A stretch of DNA of 64,000 nucleotides from Monodelphis domestica (lineage: Eukaryota > Chordata > Mammalia > Didelphimorphia > Didelphidae): assembly GCF_027887165.1 (NCBI RefSeq), contig NC_077235.1, positions 11,739,033-11,803,032 of the forward strand. The letters run 5' to 3'. The position numbers were made by a program, and so were the translations under genes. The notes below the pieces were generated by a model. That model searched no databases and had not been told where the DNA came from. It saw only the letters and a list, made by a program, of their open reading frames with translations. Numbering within the stretch: position 1 is the first letter of the stretch; each line of letters starts with the position of its first letter. Below, piece after piece: positions 11,664-23,015 of the stretch.

Positions 11664-12657
11664 TCATGTTTCTCTTGCTCTTTGTAGTTGGATGTCAAAC
11701 TTTCCACTGAGTTCTGGTCTTTTCTTTATGAATATTTGGAAATCTTCTATTTTGTCGAATGCCCATACTTTTCCCTGAAAGTATATAGTCAGTTTTGATG
11801 GGTAGCTGATTCTTAGTTGAAGACCCAGTTCTCTTGCCTTTCTGAATATCATGTTTCTGACTTTATGGTTTCTTAGCATGTTTGCTGCTAGGTCATGTGT
11901 GATCCTTTTTGATGCGCCTCTGTATCTGAAGTTTCTCTTCCTACCTTCTTGTAATATTTTCTCCTTAGCTTGGAAGCTCTTGAATTTGGCTATTACATTC
12001 CTGGAAGTTGTCTCTTAGGGATTTAGTATATAGGGTGTTCTTATGAACTCTTTCGACTTCTTTTTTGCCCCCTTTTTGAGAACATCAGGGCAGTTCTCTT
12101 CAATGATTTCTTATAGTATGGCATCAAGATTTTTGTTAATCTCTGGTTTTTCAGGTAGACCAATGATTTTCAAATTGTTTCTCCTTCCTCTGTTTTCCTG
12201 GTCTGTCACTTTGTCAGTGAGATATTTTATGTTTTCTTCTAGTTCATCAATTTTTTGACTTTGCTTTATTAGTTATTGCTGTTTTGAAAGATCACTGTCT
12301 TCCAGTTGCTTAATTCTGGTGTTTAAGGACTACATTTGCTTTTCAGTTTGGTCTGCCCTTCTGTTAGAGGCTTCCAGCAGTTTCTCCAATTGTGAGATTT
12401 TGTCTGTCAGGCTGAAGACCTCTTTCTCATTTTGTTCCCATTTTTCTAGCCAGAAAGTTTCCATCTTTTGGATAATCTCCATTTTGAGTTCTTCCAGAGC
12501 TTGTGGATAATTTCAATTTTGGGGGAGCGTGTTTTGATTTTGTTTGCATTTCATCCTCTTTTTCGTCTGTAGTCTGCTTTTTCCCTTCATAAATGTTTTC
12601 AATAGTCACTTTTCCCCCTTTCTTCTTGGAGGATTGAACTTGGGCACTCTGAGCCAT
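11664..12657 (-). pseudogene. L1-A ORF1 remnant (RNA-binding chaperone)
   Basis: It starts at ATG 12657 with MAQSAQVQSSKKKGGK, a basic N-terminus, followed by a degraded coiled-coil region. The C-terminal domain is open at 11879-11664 with RNMIFRKARELGLQLR, SYPSKLTIYFQGKVW and FIKKRPELSGKFD, which match the RNA-binding half of other L1 ORF1 proteins. The length, about 330 codons, fits the family. Frames are interrupted in the middle, so it is a dead copy. Confidence 0.85.
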
Positions 12658-13341
12658 CCCTTTGGTGGTTTTCCCTTTCCTTTTCAGTCAGAAATCTGAG
12701 TGAAAGGGGATGATTTTGATGTTTTTGCCTCAGGATGATTCTTCCCAACCTCCAAAGTTTGTTAGCGTGCCCACCCACATGGTCTGTGGTCTCTTCTCTC
12801 CCATGCATGCAGGCTTCCCCTGTAAAACCACTCCGTGGGGTAGTTCCCTGGTAGTCCTTGACCATTCCCAAGGACCCTGGCGTGCCCCCCTACCCACTAC
12901 AGCGAGTAGCGAAGGAGATTTTACCTCAGGCCGTTTATAGAGCCTCCAAAGCATTTGCAGTTTGCAGGAGCCCCCATGGTCTGTGTGCTCTCCAGTGAAA
13001 CTGCTGAGGGGTAGTTCCCTGGGAGTCCTCATTAGATCCCAAGGACCCTGGAGTGCCCCCACTAACTGCAGAGACGTTCCTCACTCACTCGCTCTCTCTG
13101 GTGAGTGCACTGGTGTGGGGAAGGGCAGCTCAGCTCAGCTCACGCTTGGCAGTGAGCTTTCTCTCCCTCTTATATTGTGGCAGTGTTCAAACCGCACATA
13201 CCTTCATTGCTGTGGGCTGCTGGAGAATCCCTCCGATCTTCCAAAGATGATTTTTATGCTCTTTTGAGGTACTCTATTTCATTTGGTACGGGGAGAGGAC
13301 ACAATCCGCGTCTAGATTCCACCATGTTTACCTAGAAGTTA
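12658..13341 (-). promoter_or_regulatory. L1-A 5'UTR with two tandem monomers of about 197 bp
   Basis: Blocks beginning 'cctccaaag' at 12750 and 12945, 'catggtctgtg' at 12778 and 12975, and the shared 'ggggtagttccctgg' plus 'cccaaggaccctgg' show a tandem unit of about 197 bp. LINE-1 5'UTR monomers act as internal promoter units in mouse; the same role here is inferred. The region is GC-rich relative to its surroundings. It does not resemble the 5'UTRs of L1-B, L1-C or the 41122-41778 copy. Confidence 0.7.
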
Positions 13342-13372
13342 TGGAAGACATATTTAAACAGATACCCTAGAA

Positions 13373-13585
13373 GAGTGATGGTGAACCTTTTTGAGGGGCA
13401 GGTGATGTAAGAACTATCCTCAGGTGCACATGGAGATGGGTAGGGGAGCAGCCTGGACCCTGTATCCCTCTGACTTTCTAGTAATGAACTCTGGTGAACT
13501 CTTTGCTGGGACAACAGCTCATGTGCCCACAGAGAGGACTCCAAGTGCTCCCTCTGGCACATATGCCATAGGTTCTCCATCATGG
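13373..13585. mobile_element. hAT-type MITE (213 bp) with 8-bp TSD
   Basis: The left end 'gagtgatggtgaaccttttt' and the right end, in reverse complement 'catgatggagaacctatgg', match a marsupial hAT family whose ends read CAGTGATGGYGAACC. The 8-bp duplications ccctagaa (13365-13372) and ccctagag (13586-13593) flank it. It sits 18 bp outside the L1-A duplication. Confidence 0.75.
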
Positions 13586-13654
13586 CCCTAGAGAAAAGCA
13601 ATTAAAAGCAGCTCAACGGTTGTCTCTCACCCTCACACCACAAAATAGGCAAAG

Positions 13655-13830
13655 ATGACAAAAGAAAACAAATTTGTATGGTTGTGGCAGAACCAGACAC
13701 CAGTATGGTGTTGATGGAGCTGTTCTGCCTCCAAACTCTCTGAATTGTGTATACACATTGACTTCATAACACCACTAAGGGGTATATGTTCTAAAGAGAT
13801 TTTGTATATTTTATTTTCACAAACCCACAC
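13655..13830 (+). repeat. Ancient L1 ORF2 3' fragment
   Basis: It is a very diverged match to the ORF2 C-terminal coding region: 'gtgttgatggagctgt' corresponds to the CWWSCEL segment and 'ctaaggggtatatgttctaa' to the LLGLYPK segment. It has no tail or duplication, so it predates the other L1 copies. Confidence 0.5.
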
Positions 13831-13870
13831 ATATATTTATTTTTTCACATTTTTTTAATTTTTTGTGAAA

Positions 13871-13985
13871 AGTCAGTAAGCATTTAATATGTGTCTACAA
13901 TGTGCCAGTTACTCTACTAAGTGTGTGATAAAAAGAAAGGTAGAAGATAATACTTTATTTCAAAGACCTCATAGATTCCTATTGG
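13871..13985 (-). repeat. L2-type 3' end, antisense
   Basis: The order 'aagcatttaatatgtgtcta', 'aatgtgccagttactctact', then 'aagtgtgtgataaaaag' is the reverse complement of an L2-type terminus. Diverged. Confidence 0.5.
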
Positions 13986-14199
13986 GGGATAGCTAAATAA
14001 ATTAGAAGAAAATGACAAGATGGGTAGTTTTAAAAGAAGCCAGGAAATATTGTAAGAACCAACAAAGAATGAAAAGAATAAGACTAGGAGATAAACTTAG
14101 GTAAAAACAACTCTGCAAAGCAAAACAACGTTTGTTCTTACATGTAATTTGAGGAGAAATAATATATAAGAAACAAAAATAAAAGAAAAATATATTTTG

Positions 14200-15090
14200 A
14201 GGAGACCAGCCTAGATGACAGAGTAGGAGGATAAAGTATAGCTTAGGCCCCTTTCCTCTACACCAGATATTCCACAAAATCCTTGAAATGTATCAAAGTA
14301 GATCTTAATTGAGAAATGCAAGAAAAAATCACAGCAAGTAATTTTCTTCATCCCAAATCAGCATACACTAACAGAAAGAGAGCGCTCAGTCTTTGGAGGT
14401 GTGGGGTGTGACATTAGATCTCTGCTGGCAGAAGGCATGGCAATTGGTCTGGGGCAGTCTAGGCAGGACCTGGCACTCCATCTCTAAAAGTTTCACCATA
14501 AATACCACCCTAAATCAAAATTCAAAATGAAGTAAAGCTACAATGATGAGTTTTAAAAAAAAGAATCCAACCATCCTAGAAAGCTTTTATAGTGATGTGG
14601 ATACTTAAGACACAATCCAAAAGAAGAGAATGTCACAAGTAAAGAAGTCACAGGTAAAGTCAAAGAAAAATACATCTTGGACACAAGTGAAAGCAAAATT
14701 CCTAGAAAAAAAAGAAGCAAGAATTTTTAAATGGAGTTTTAAATTTATGTGAATTAAATAAGAGTTCCAGTGAAAAGAAATCAGAACTATGGAAGAAAGA
14801 CTTCGAAAGAGATTTAAGAACTTAGCAGAGAAGTTTCTAAGCCTTAACCAAAAACATACTCCTTGAAAATCAAAATGAACCAAAAAGAAGTTAATGACTC
14901 CACAAAACAAGAAATATTAAAGCAAAGGCAAAAGATTGAAAAAAGAAAAGGTAAAGTGTTATATAGCAAGTACAACTGAGAGGGAAACAGATCAAGGAGA
15001 GATGATTTAAGAATCACTGGATATTACATTTTAGGAAATCATGAGAGAAAACTGCCTAGATCACTTAGAATCACAGGGCATAGTAAAAAA
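14200..15090 (+). repeat. Ancient L1 5' half (5'UTR plus ORF1 remnant)
   Basis: A purine-rich block reads as a decayed L1 5'UTR and ORF1 coiled-coil/linker. Around 14775-14930 the translation in shifting frames gives pieces like 'LAEKFLSLNQKHTP', 'LENQNEPKRS' and 'NDSTKQEI'. This is an older relative of the L1 copies elsewhere in the window, with no 3' half attached. Confidence 0.55.
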
Positions 15091-17640
15091 TAGAAGGATT
15101 TCATTTGTATCCTCCTATAACTTCTCCACTGGAGTCCTAATTACTGAGGCCTTCCTGGCATCCTCTACACATTGCATGGTCACTAGCATAGCATGTTCAT
15201 TCCTTGACCAACTTACTTTTCACCCCTCATTATTTTCTTTTCTGTCTTTATATCACCTTAGAAATATTGCAGCCTACTTCTTATTTTTGCCCTTATCCTT
15301 TGAGTAATCTTCAACTTCCTTTCTTTAGAAATGGCATGATCTATCCCATAAAATATTTTGAGAAGATTATTTAAAAGTTGGCTGCTTGGTTTAAAAAGGA
15401 AAAAAAAACTTGGACATGTCTTTGAAGCATTTTGTATGTCCTTTCTGAGGCAATCCAACTCTCTCTCTTCTATTGATTTCTGGACTCAATGCTTGTCTCA
15501 CAGATTAGACTGGGTAGATTAGTTAAGCCAAACCTTTGTTACTGCTGTTGCACTTTTGAGAGATGACTATAGATGTTATTTGAGAAGTTATGGATCACAA
15601 GCTTCAGAGGATCAGAAATATTATTTCTTGCAGTTCAGAAGCTTAATAGCATTTACAAACAGACATGTATCTGGAAACCATTACCATTTTCCTTAGGAAA
15701 CTTAACTTTGGCCTAAGAAAGTAAAGCATGTTATAAAAAATTTTCTCCTTAATTGGTATTGTTTAATCAAAGGATTGATGCTTTTATCTCTGTTGCATCT
15801 TTTAAGGAACCCCTGAATAATTTTGACATATGATATATACTGGAATACCCTTGTTGGAAGGGAAGTTTTAAAGGCAGAGATTTGCTTTCCAAAATCAAAT
15901 GGTTAATCTTAAAGTCAAATTTACTTATGCCATTTTGAAAGCCTAAATCTTTAAACCAATTTCACAATCAGAAAGATGTGATTTCCATTTGTATTTATCA
16001 AGGATGCCCTCAGTTCAAATTATATATAGATAGGAAGTATATCAGTTTAGGGTAGGTAACCACAATGAACTTGAATTCTTTAAAAGAAAAGCACATACCT
16101 GGTTCATTTCTAATTTTATTTTTTTGTCCAGTGAATAATCACTCAGTTCCATGAAAGGAGGCCACATTCTCTTAAGTAAAAAACTCAGGATAATACAAAT
16201 TTCTAAATTTCTGTTCTTGGGACTTAGCTCTTTTGAATGAAGAACTCTCCCTTTAAGAAATTGGCAAGTGTTATTTGCCTCATCAAAGGCAGAAATTCAG
16301 CTTTTTCAACACTGTCAATGACAATAGCCCTTTTCAAATATATTTTTTTCATTTAAGAATCATATATCAACCATTGCTTGCCAAAAAAAGATATTTCTAG
16401 TTCATATTCAAGTTCTTGTAGGAAACAGCCCCAAACAAAAGCCATAAACCTTTGAGGTCACACTCCATTAAAGATGCAAATTATAGGTTCTGCATCAAAA
16501 CAATGGAGTTCTACTGGCCCATTTACAACCTCACAGATTGTTAATCAGGCTGAAATGTCAGCCTGTGCTGCTTTGTTCTAGGGGATCAAGCAGAGGAGAC
16601 TTTGCTTTGGGAGAAAGTCAAGCTAAGCTAGTCACAACTGTAGCTAGAAACAAATTAATTATACTTTCTATATAAACCATAGGAAATTTTTTGTTGATGT
16701 CTTTGGCCTCTTGTAAAAGTTTGCTTTACTACAGGTCTTTGGGAAATGTGAACACCAATTCCAATCAATTTCTCTTTTTGTGTTGGGATTTTTTGCATAT
16801 CACCTATAAAATTGGAATGAAAACTCTATACTTCCTCCATTCTATCTTAAACAAATTGTCATTAAGGACTACCTTAGCAACCTAAATTTTGTCATATTAT
16901 GATTTTCATTTCTCCCATTAGTATAAGTTTGTGACAGGATGTGGAACCCCACAAGAGGAATTTAAATGTGTTCTCCAGCTCCTTTTGCTGGTACCACCTA
17001 TCTGTGCCCAGACATGTGACCTCTCTTTTGCTTTGGTGATAAAAGGGGTTTACTTGATCCCATGTCCATAATATATGCATGTCATGTATCTGCATGAAAC
17101 TACTTAGATAGATTAAAGGCTCATAGGCAAACTTCCAAAGGAGTCAATGATACAAAAGGTCAAGAACCCCTGCTGTACAGGTGGTATTTCTTCCCTCCAT
17201 GTAAACAGATATTTCTCTTTATCTCTTTATTCAATCGTTTTTTCCACTGTAATTTTGATTTGATGTTTCCTCTTCTCTTTATCTTTGTTTGAAGGTTTTT
17301 ATTTTATTTGAAGCAAAATTAGTTTCTCCAAATAATTTGCAATATGCATAATTAGGAAAGTTCAGCCAGTCAATTAACATGAAGAGTTAACATTATTAAG
17401 CACCTGCTATGTATAAGATATACTAAATGCTGGGAATACAGAGCATGAAAGGCATATAATTCACAAATATATAAAGCTGTATCTGTACATATACACTAAT
17501 ATATTAAAATATCTTGAGTTTCAAATTATTGGCTTGGATTATTGACAGCATCGAAGGTAAGAGTTTGTGTTATAGTAACTGATGAATTAATTAGGCTTAT
17601 GGATTCCTCACTTCTGAAAGTCAGAAACTTGGAAGATCTT
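15091..17640. other. Single-copy-looking DNA, possible regulatory element near 16440-16690
   Basis: I see no gene. A hAT-like scrap ('aagaacccctgctgtacag') ends near 17180. The part at 16440-16690 is non-repetitive and contains ATGCAAAT (an octamer-type POU site) about 20 bp from ACAATGG (a SOX-type site), plus TTAATTA sites. That could mark an enhancer, but motif presence alone is weak evidence. Confidence 0.35.
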
Positions 17641-17769
17641 CCATTTTTAAGAACTGAAAACTTTTATTTAATTAATTGATTTAGAATATTTTTCCATGGT
17701 TATATGATTCATGTTCTTTCCCTCACCTTCTCCCACACACCTACCTAGCCAACAAGTAATTCCACTGGG
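17641..17769 (-). mobile_element. Short L1 3' tail with 12-bp TSD
   Basis: The reverse complement of an L1 3' terminus is bounded by ttggaagatctt at 17629-17640 and 17770-17781. About 20 bp of extra sequence lies between the left duplication and the A-rich end, either an eroded tail or a short transduced flank. Confidence 0.8.
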
Positions 17770-17804
17770 TTGGAAGATCTTTCTACTCATTCCAATTTCT
17801 TACA

Positions 17805-19401
17805 CAATTTATTTATTTTTTTATTTATTTTTAAATTTTATTTAATTAGTCAATTTAGAATATTTTCCCCTAGTTACATGAACATATTCCATATTCTTTC
17901 CCTCACCTCCCCCTACACCCTCTCGTAACTGGCATATAATTCCACTGGGGTTTACATGTATCCTTGATCAAAAACTATTTCCATATTATTGACATTTGCA
18001 CTAGGGTGATTATTTGAAGTCTACATCCCCAATCATTTCCTCATTGACCCATGTGGTCAAGCAGTTGTTTTTCTTCTGTGTTTCTGTTCCCTCAATTTTT
18101 CCTCTGAATGTGGACAATGTTCTTTCAAATAAATCCATCTGAATTATTCTGGATCATTGAATTGCTACTAATACAGAAGTTCATTACATTTGATTGTACC
18201 ACAGTGTATTAGTCTCTGTGTACAATGTTCTCCTGGTTCTCCTCCTCCTCTCACTCTGCATCACTTCCTGGAGGTGGTTCCAGTTTTCATGGAATCCTGC
18301 AGTTCATTATTCCTTTGGGCACAATAGTATTCCATCACCATCAGATACCACAATTTGTTCAGCCGTTTCCTAATCAGAGGGCATCCCCTCATTTTCCAAT
18401 TTTGTGCCATCACAAAGAGAGCAGCTATGAATATTCTTGTACATATCTTTTTCCTTATCTCTTTGGGGTACAAACCCAGCAGTGCTATGGCATGATCAAA
18501 GGGCAGATAGTCTTTTAGTGCCCTTTGGGCATAGTTCCAAATTGCCATCCAGAATGGTTGGATCAATTCACAACTCCACCAGCAATGCATTAATGTCCCA
18601 ATTTTGCCACATCCCCTCCAACATTCATTACTTTCCTTTGATGTCATGTTAGCCAATCTGCTAGGTGTGAGGTGGTACCTCAGAGTTGCTTTGATTTGCA
18701 TTTCTCTGATTATAGAGAGATTTAGAACACTTTCATGTGCTTATTAATAGTTTTGATTTCTTTGACTGAAAATTGCCTATTCATGTCCCTTGCCCATTTA
18801 TCAATTAGAGAATGGCTTGATTTTTGTACAATTGCTTTAGCTCTTTATAAATATGAGTAATTAGACCTTTGTCAGAGGTTTTTGTTATGAAGATTGTTTC
18901 CCAATTTGTTACTTCCCTTCTAATTTTGATTGCATTGGTTTTGTTTGTACAAAAACTTTTTATTTTGATTTAATCAAAATTATTTATTTTACATTTTGTG
19001 ATTTTTTTCTAACTCTTGCTTGGTTTTAAAATCTTTCCTTTCCCAAAGATCTGACATGTATACTATAATGTGTTCACCTAATTTATAGTTTCCTTCTTTA
19101 TATTCAAGTCATTCACCCATTCTGAGTTTATCTTGGTGTAGGGTGTGAGATTTTAATCCAACCCTAATCTCTCCTATACCGTCTTCCAATTTTCCCAGCA
19201 GTTTTTATCCAAAAGTGGGTTTTGGTCCCCAAATCTGGGATCTTTGGACTTATCATAGACTGTCTTGCTGAGGTCACTTACCCCAAATCTATTCCACTGA
19301 TCCCACTGATCCTCCTTTCTGTCTCTTAGTACCATATTGTTTTGATGACCACTGCTTTATAGTATAGTTTGAGATCTGCTACTGCAAGGCCACCTTCCTT
19401 C
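17805..19401 (-). mobile_element. L1-D: 5'-truncated LINE-1, 1.6 kb
   Basis: From the A-rich 3' end at about 17805 it reads the L1 3'UTR, then the ORF2 C-terminal third in reverse. An open piece at 18701-18261 reads [40 protein letters not shown] and [16 protein letters not shown]. It stops at the segment encoding the tract before 'YWLRDRK'. Frames are broken upstream of 18701. I could not find a convincing flanking duplication. Confidence 0.85.
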
Positions 19402-19424
19402 ACATAAAATCTTATATCTTTCAC

Positions 19425-19680
19425 TAGAAACCTTCTCTAACCCCTTTCATTCTAGGACCTTTACTCTTGTTCATTATTTTCTTTTTCTCCTGTATAATCT
19501 TTTGTGTGTTCATATTTTTGCTTCCTTAGCTTAGTGTTGTCTCCACCATTAGATTATGAGCTCCTTAAGGGCAATAAATTCTTCCCCCCCTCTCTTTGTA
19601 CCCCATTACTTACTGACATAGTACCTTGGCATATATTACTAGCATGTAATAAATGTTAATTAGTTATTGATGCAACAGTT
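19425..19680 (+). repeat. L2 LINE 3' end
   Basis: It contains 'ccttctctaacccctttcat', 'ttagattatgagctccttaa' and 'gtaataaatgttaattag', the ordered landmarks of an L2 terminus. Moderately diverged. Confidence 0.65.
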
Positions 19681-20089
19681 TACCCTTCGAAAGTAGCATT
19701 ATTCCGTTTTATCCATCTCACAAATAAAAACTGGACTTGCTATTCCTCCCACATGGTATTCCATTTATGTCTTTGTACTTTGTACTCACCTCTGTCTCTT
19801 TGAATAAACTTGCTTATCTCAAGACTCAGCAAGCCCTCCAGTTGACTAGGGGGACTCCCCCAGTATTGCCTTGTTAAATTGCTTTGTAAATAACACTGTG
19901 TGTTTGTTGCCCACATTGTGGCTTTTCCCCTATTAGGGGTAAAGCTCTTGATCCTCTGGAGACTAGGTAATGTTTCAATTTTTCCTTATCTCATAATTAT
20001 AGCTCGATTTTGCTGGGTTTTAAAAAATTATTTTTGTAAACTTGTTTTGGTCCTGCTTGATCTGATTGTTGCATAAACTTTTCCTCATA
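19681..20089. other. Nothing recognised
   Basis: AT-rich with no gene. It contains 'ctctggagactaggtaatg' and other low-information text that I could not tie to a repeat family. Confidence 0.4.
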
Positions 20090-20480
20090 CTTCTCTGAAT
20101 TCTTTCTGTTTATTTCTTACAATGTAGAAATAATATATTCCATTGCATTTTTATACTATGCATAATATGTTAAGCCATTCATTCCCACGGCCAGTGGGAA
20201 CCTTACTTCCATTTACTTGCTATCACAAAAAGAAGCTATTATGAATATTTTTGTGTGCCTGTTCTTTTCTTTCATTTCCTAGAGGAGTCCTAAAGCAGCA
20301 GGAATTCCGAGTCAAAGTATCCCAGACAATTTGGGCATTTTCTTTTACTTAATTCCATTCAAAGTTTTTCCCCCAAATGGTTGGAACAGTCACAATTCCA
20401 CCAAGAGCATTAATGATTTCTATCCCTTTGTCACCTTTGCCAATTTTGTGGGGTATTGCTCACATTCTTTTAAAATGAGA
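20090..20480 (-). repeat. Ancient L1 ORF2 fragment, antisense
   Basis: Landmarks such as 'atcacaaaaagaagctatta', 'ccaaatggttggaacagtca' and 'caattccaccaagagcatta' match the reverse complement of the L1 ORF2 3' coding region, strongly decayed. Confidence 0.6.
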
Positions 20481-21096
20481 TCACATTTGCAAAGCTTTAA
20501 AAGCTCTATGCAAATGCTAATTTTAATTATGTATTATCTAATTTGTAATTATCATAATTATTAGTAATGTTATGTAACATATTTTAAAACAATTACATAA
20601 TACATAATAATGTGTAATTTAAAATTTATATGTAATTATAAATAATAATTTGACATTAATAATAATAAATGCTCACTTTTAGGACTTTAGTACATTTTAT
20701 TATTATGTAAAAGTTTGTCATTGTTACTTCAAAGGCTTTATTATATTTTCCTCTTGTCTAAATACCAGTACTTGAGAGATTGGTTTGGTTTTCACCTCTT
20801 GAGTCTACTTTAGGGTCTCCTCTGTTCTTTTTATTCCAAAGGAGGACTAGGAGTACCCAAATATGTCTAGTTGCTTCCTGCCCCATTTAATCTAATTGAA
20901 CAGACTTCCTGAAAAGCTAGTCAAGGAAGTAGAGTGTCAAGGCACGTTTCTTAGTGTGTCTGTTGCTTGAGAAATAATAATTTCAGCAATTTCAGCTATA
21001 ATTTCATAAGTACCTATGTCAGTACTGTCGGGGCTCACATAATTGTATCCCTGTGTTCCTTTTCTTGTTGCTAATATATATTTATATACATATATA

Positions 21097-21127
<31 letters not shown>

Positions 21128-22126
21128 CTTATGGGCAGTTCCCTAGGCAGAGTGAAAATGATTGAGGAAGGAAATGGTGACAGAGCTTTAAAGTTTTAGA
21201 AAATTCAGCTTCAATTGATCCAACAGAGTATAAATATATATTTGCTACTTACTACACTAATTCAAAGGCATAAATTGCTTAAGCTCATGCTTAGAGATAA
21301 AAATGATGCATCAAATGGCAATTATTCCAATTAAAGAACCATTGACAATGGCTCTACATCCTTGAAAAGTTATAGTCAGTAGGGGCAGTAGGAAAAGTGT
21401 GGCTCTAGTGTGGATCTCTAACTCTGTCTGAAGTCTCAGCCTTCATTGGAAAATTCCTGCCTATGATATTATTAGCTCCCCCAGGGAATGACTGGCAGCA
21501 CAGCACCCAGTCTGTACCTTGGATTATATTCATTGGTAGTAGTGAAACATACAAGAGTGTCCACTTCCTGTTTGAGAAGATTCTGACTGACAAGCACATA
21601 ACTAAAATGTAGGACATGTAAATATATATTGTCACATGTTTACTATAGTGGCTTGATTAGTGGGAATTTGAAGCCCAAAGTAAGTGAATCTTCTTACTGA
21701 TCCAGAATTTTAAGAATTTTGGTTTAAACTTTCTCTAGTAGTTTGGTAGGTTCTCCAAAGCTACAATAGGAAATTAACTAGATGTTAATGTTTAATTTTG
21801 CATGAGAGAATCATATAGCAGGAGAAGAGTTCTCAAAGGATAGACGATAAAGGACAAGATCAAATAGAAATAACTCCTGCTGTCCAGGAAAATTGATTTA
21901 GAAAACTATAAATTAAACATTATATTTTCTTGTGTGTGTTTTAGACATTTCACCATATATGAATCAGAGTTTTCAATGAGTATCTCTGTCTATAATCTAA
22001 ATATTCTTCCATCAGAAAATTAACCAGCTCTTATTGAGAATTTCACTTTTTACTTTTACATACTTGATTTCTCAATGGTTAACTGAAGTCTTTGTTTTAT
22101 AAAAGATATTGGTAGGAGCTTTATAA
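20481..22126. other. No gene recognised; includes TATG microsatellite
   Basis: AT-rich DNA with a (TATG)n tract at about 21100-21128 and no recognisable transposon. The short open frame at 21405-21635 (minus) is not supported by anything else. Confidence 0.4.
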
Positions 22127-22413
22127 ATGAGGTGCCACAGTGATGGCTTTGGAGGCAATCACCTTCCAAGGCCTTTCTCTGTAGATAACACATGTGGGGC
22201 TATCCCAAAAATCTTAGCTAGAGTAAAGAATAGCATTAAGAAAAAATATATTACTAATAACACCCTGTCTCTTGGAACAAGAAGAGAGGTGAGAGTGAAA
22301 ATGAATTTAAGGAGAGAGTTCTTTAAAACTTCATCCCATGAACATTGTTTTTGTCATTATTTGTTCTTGTTTTCTACAAGAGGCTTCACTGACACAATCA
22401 AGACAACCAGTCT

Positions 22414-22575
22414 GGGCAGCTAGATGGCTCAGTGGATTGAGATCCATGTCTAGTGATGGAAGTCAAATCTTACACTTCAGATACTTCCTAGCTGTCATGG
22501 GCAAGTCACTTAACACCCCCCCCCCCTTCAAAATATAGTGTTGATTCCAAGACAGAAGGTAAGGATTAAAAAAAA
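22414..22575 (+). mobile_element. CORE-SINE (Mar-1/WSINE type) in copy A
   Basis: It starts 'gggcagctagatggctcag' (tRNA-like head), continues through the core 'cttcctagctgtcatgggca' to 'gattccaagacagaaggtaa' and an A tract. The duplications aagacaaccagtc (22400-22412) and aagacacaaccagtc (22574-22588) differ by 2 bp. The equivalent site in copy C is empty, so it inserted after the arms duplicated. It lands at the downstream edge of the copy A polyadenylation region. Confidence 0.85.
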
Positions 22576-22605
22576 GACACAACCAGTCATTTGACCCTTA
22601 ATTGC

Positions 22606-22611
22606 TTTATT
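22606..22611 (-). terminator. AATAAA polyadenylation signal, copy A
   Basis: AATAAA on the minus strand, conserved with 28717-28722 in copy C. On the minus strand it is followed by a GT-rich 'ggttgtgtct' tract just before the CORE-SINE, the normal layout of a cleavage site. Confidence 0.55.
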
Positions 22612-22719
22612 TTATGGCCTAGACAAATAAGACCACATTTCTAGCTAGATAGCAGGTATAGTAACAACTTGACTTGAACTAGAAGCTCTTCCATTTCCTG
22701 CTTTTCTGAAATTTAGTAT

Positions 22720-22890
22720 TTAGGAGCTTTCCATTGGCCCAAAATTGCTAGCACTATAATCTTCATCCCATGCTACTGGGAAGAAATTCATACAGCAGCA
22801 CCTATTCAGGTCCATTGTGTCCAACTTTTTGAGTCTGAGGGAAGCCATTCCTGGCCACTTTACAATACGGTACTGGGCTTCCGTCGCCAT
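22720..22890 (-). CDS. Candidate 56-codon small ORF in copy A exon 2
   Basis: This is unrecognised. The frame runs from ATG at 22890-22888 to TAA at 22722-22720 and starts MATEAQYRIVKWPGMASL. Its last 34 residues (LDTMDLNRCCCMNFF... to ...GPMESS) align with the last 34 of the copy C frame (LDTMDLSRFCCLNFL... to ...GPMESP), ending at the same stop. The N-terminal halves differ because of a small indel between copies. It lies wholly in the inferred second exon, upstream of AATAAA. There is no signal peptide, membrane segment or known domain. It could be a microprotein, a decayed coding exon or a chance frame in a lncRNA. Confidence 0.25.
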   Translation of the reverse strand: MATEAQYRIVKWPGMASLRLKKLDTMDLNRCCCMNFFPVAWDEDYSASNFGPMESS

Positions 22891-22929
22891 CTGGCATTCT
22901 TCCAGATGCTGGCATAGACTCCAAGTGGC

Positions 22930-23015
22930 CTTTGAAAGAAAACATAAAAATGGAAGTTAAATAGAGCCTTGGGAAATGATGTTACATAGGATCACTTTAA
23001 AGTAAAAGGACTCAC
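22930..23015 (-). other. Candidate 86-bp intron, copy A
   Basis: On the minus strand exon 1 ends ...ccttcaag, followed by a GTGAGT donor (reverse complement at 23015-23010). The intron ends in a pyrimidine-rich 'ttttatgttttctttcaaag' acceptor with AG at 22931-22930. The same junctions occur in copy C (gttag donor, ttttcttttaaag acceptor). An 86-bp intron is near the practical minimum for mammals. Confidence 0.5.

Larger units (their letters stand above)
6946..13341 (-). mobile_element. L1-A: near full-length LINE-1 with 13-bp TSD
   Basis: Read on the minus strand: a 5'UTR with two monomers (13341-12658), ORF1 (12657-11664), a short inter-ORF stretch, ORF2 (10957-7390, with a nested L1 and an internal deletion), then the 3'UTR and a poly-A at about 7037-7048. 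A perfect 13-bp duplication, tggaagacatatt, lies at 6933-6945 and 13342-13354. The 3' duplication is not next to the poly-A but 91 bp beyond it, so 6946-7036 is probably transduced 3' flank. The total insertion is 6,396 bp. The element is inactive. Confidence 0.9.

Noticed and set aside
17805-19401. Target-site duplication for L1-D
   Set aside because: The best candidates ('ttcttacaca' and 'ccttcacata') match too poorly to claim.
22414-22490. tRNA gene
   Set aside because: The tRNA-like head is part of a CORE-SINE with a core and tail. It lacks an intact cloverleaf.
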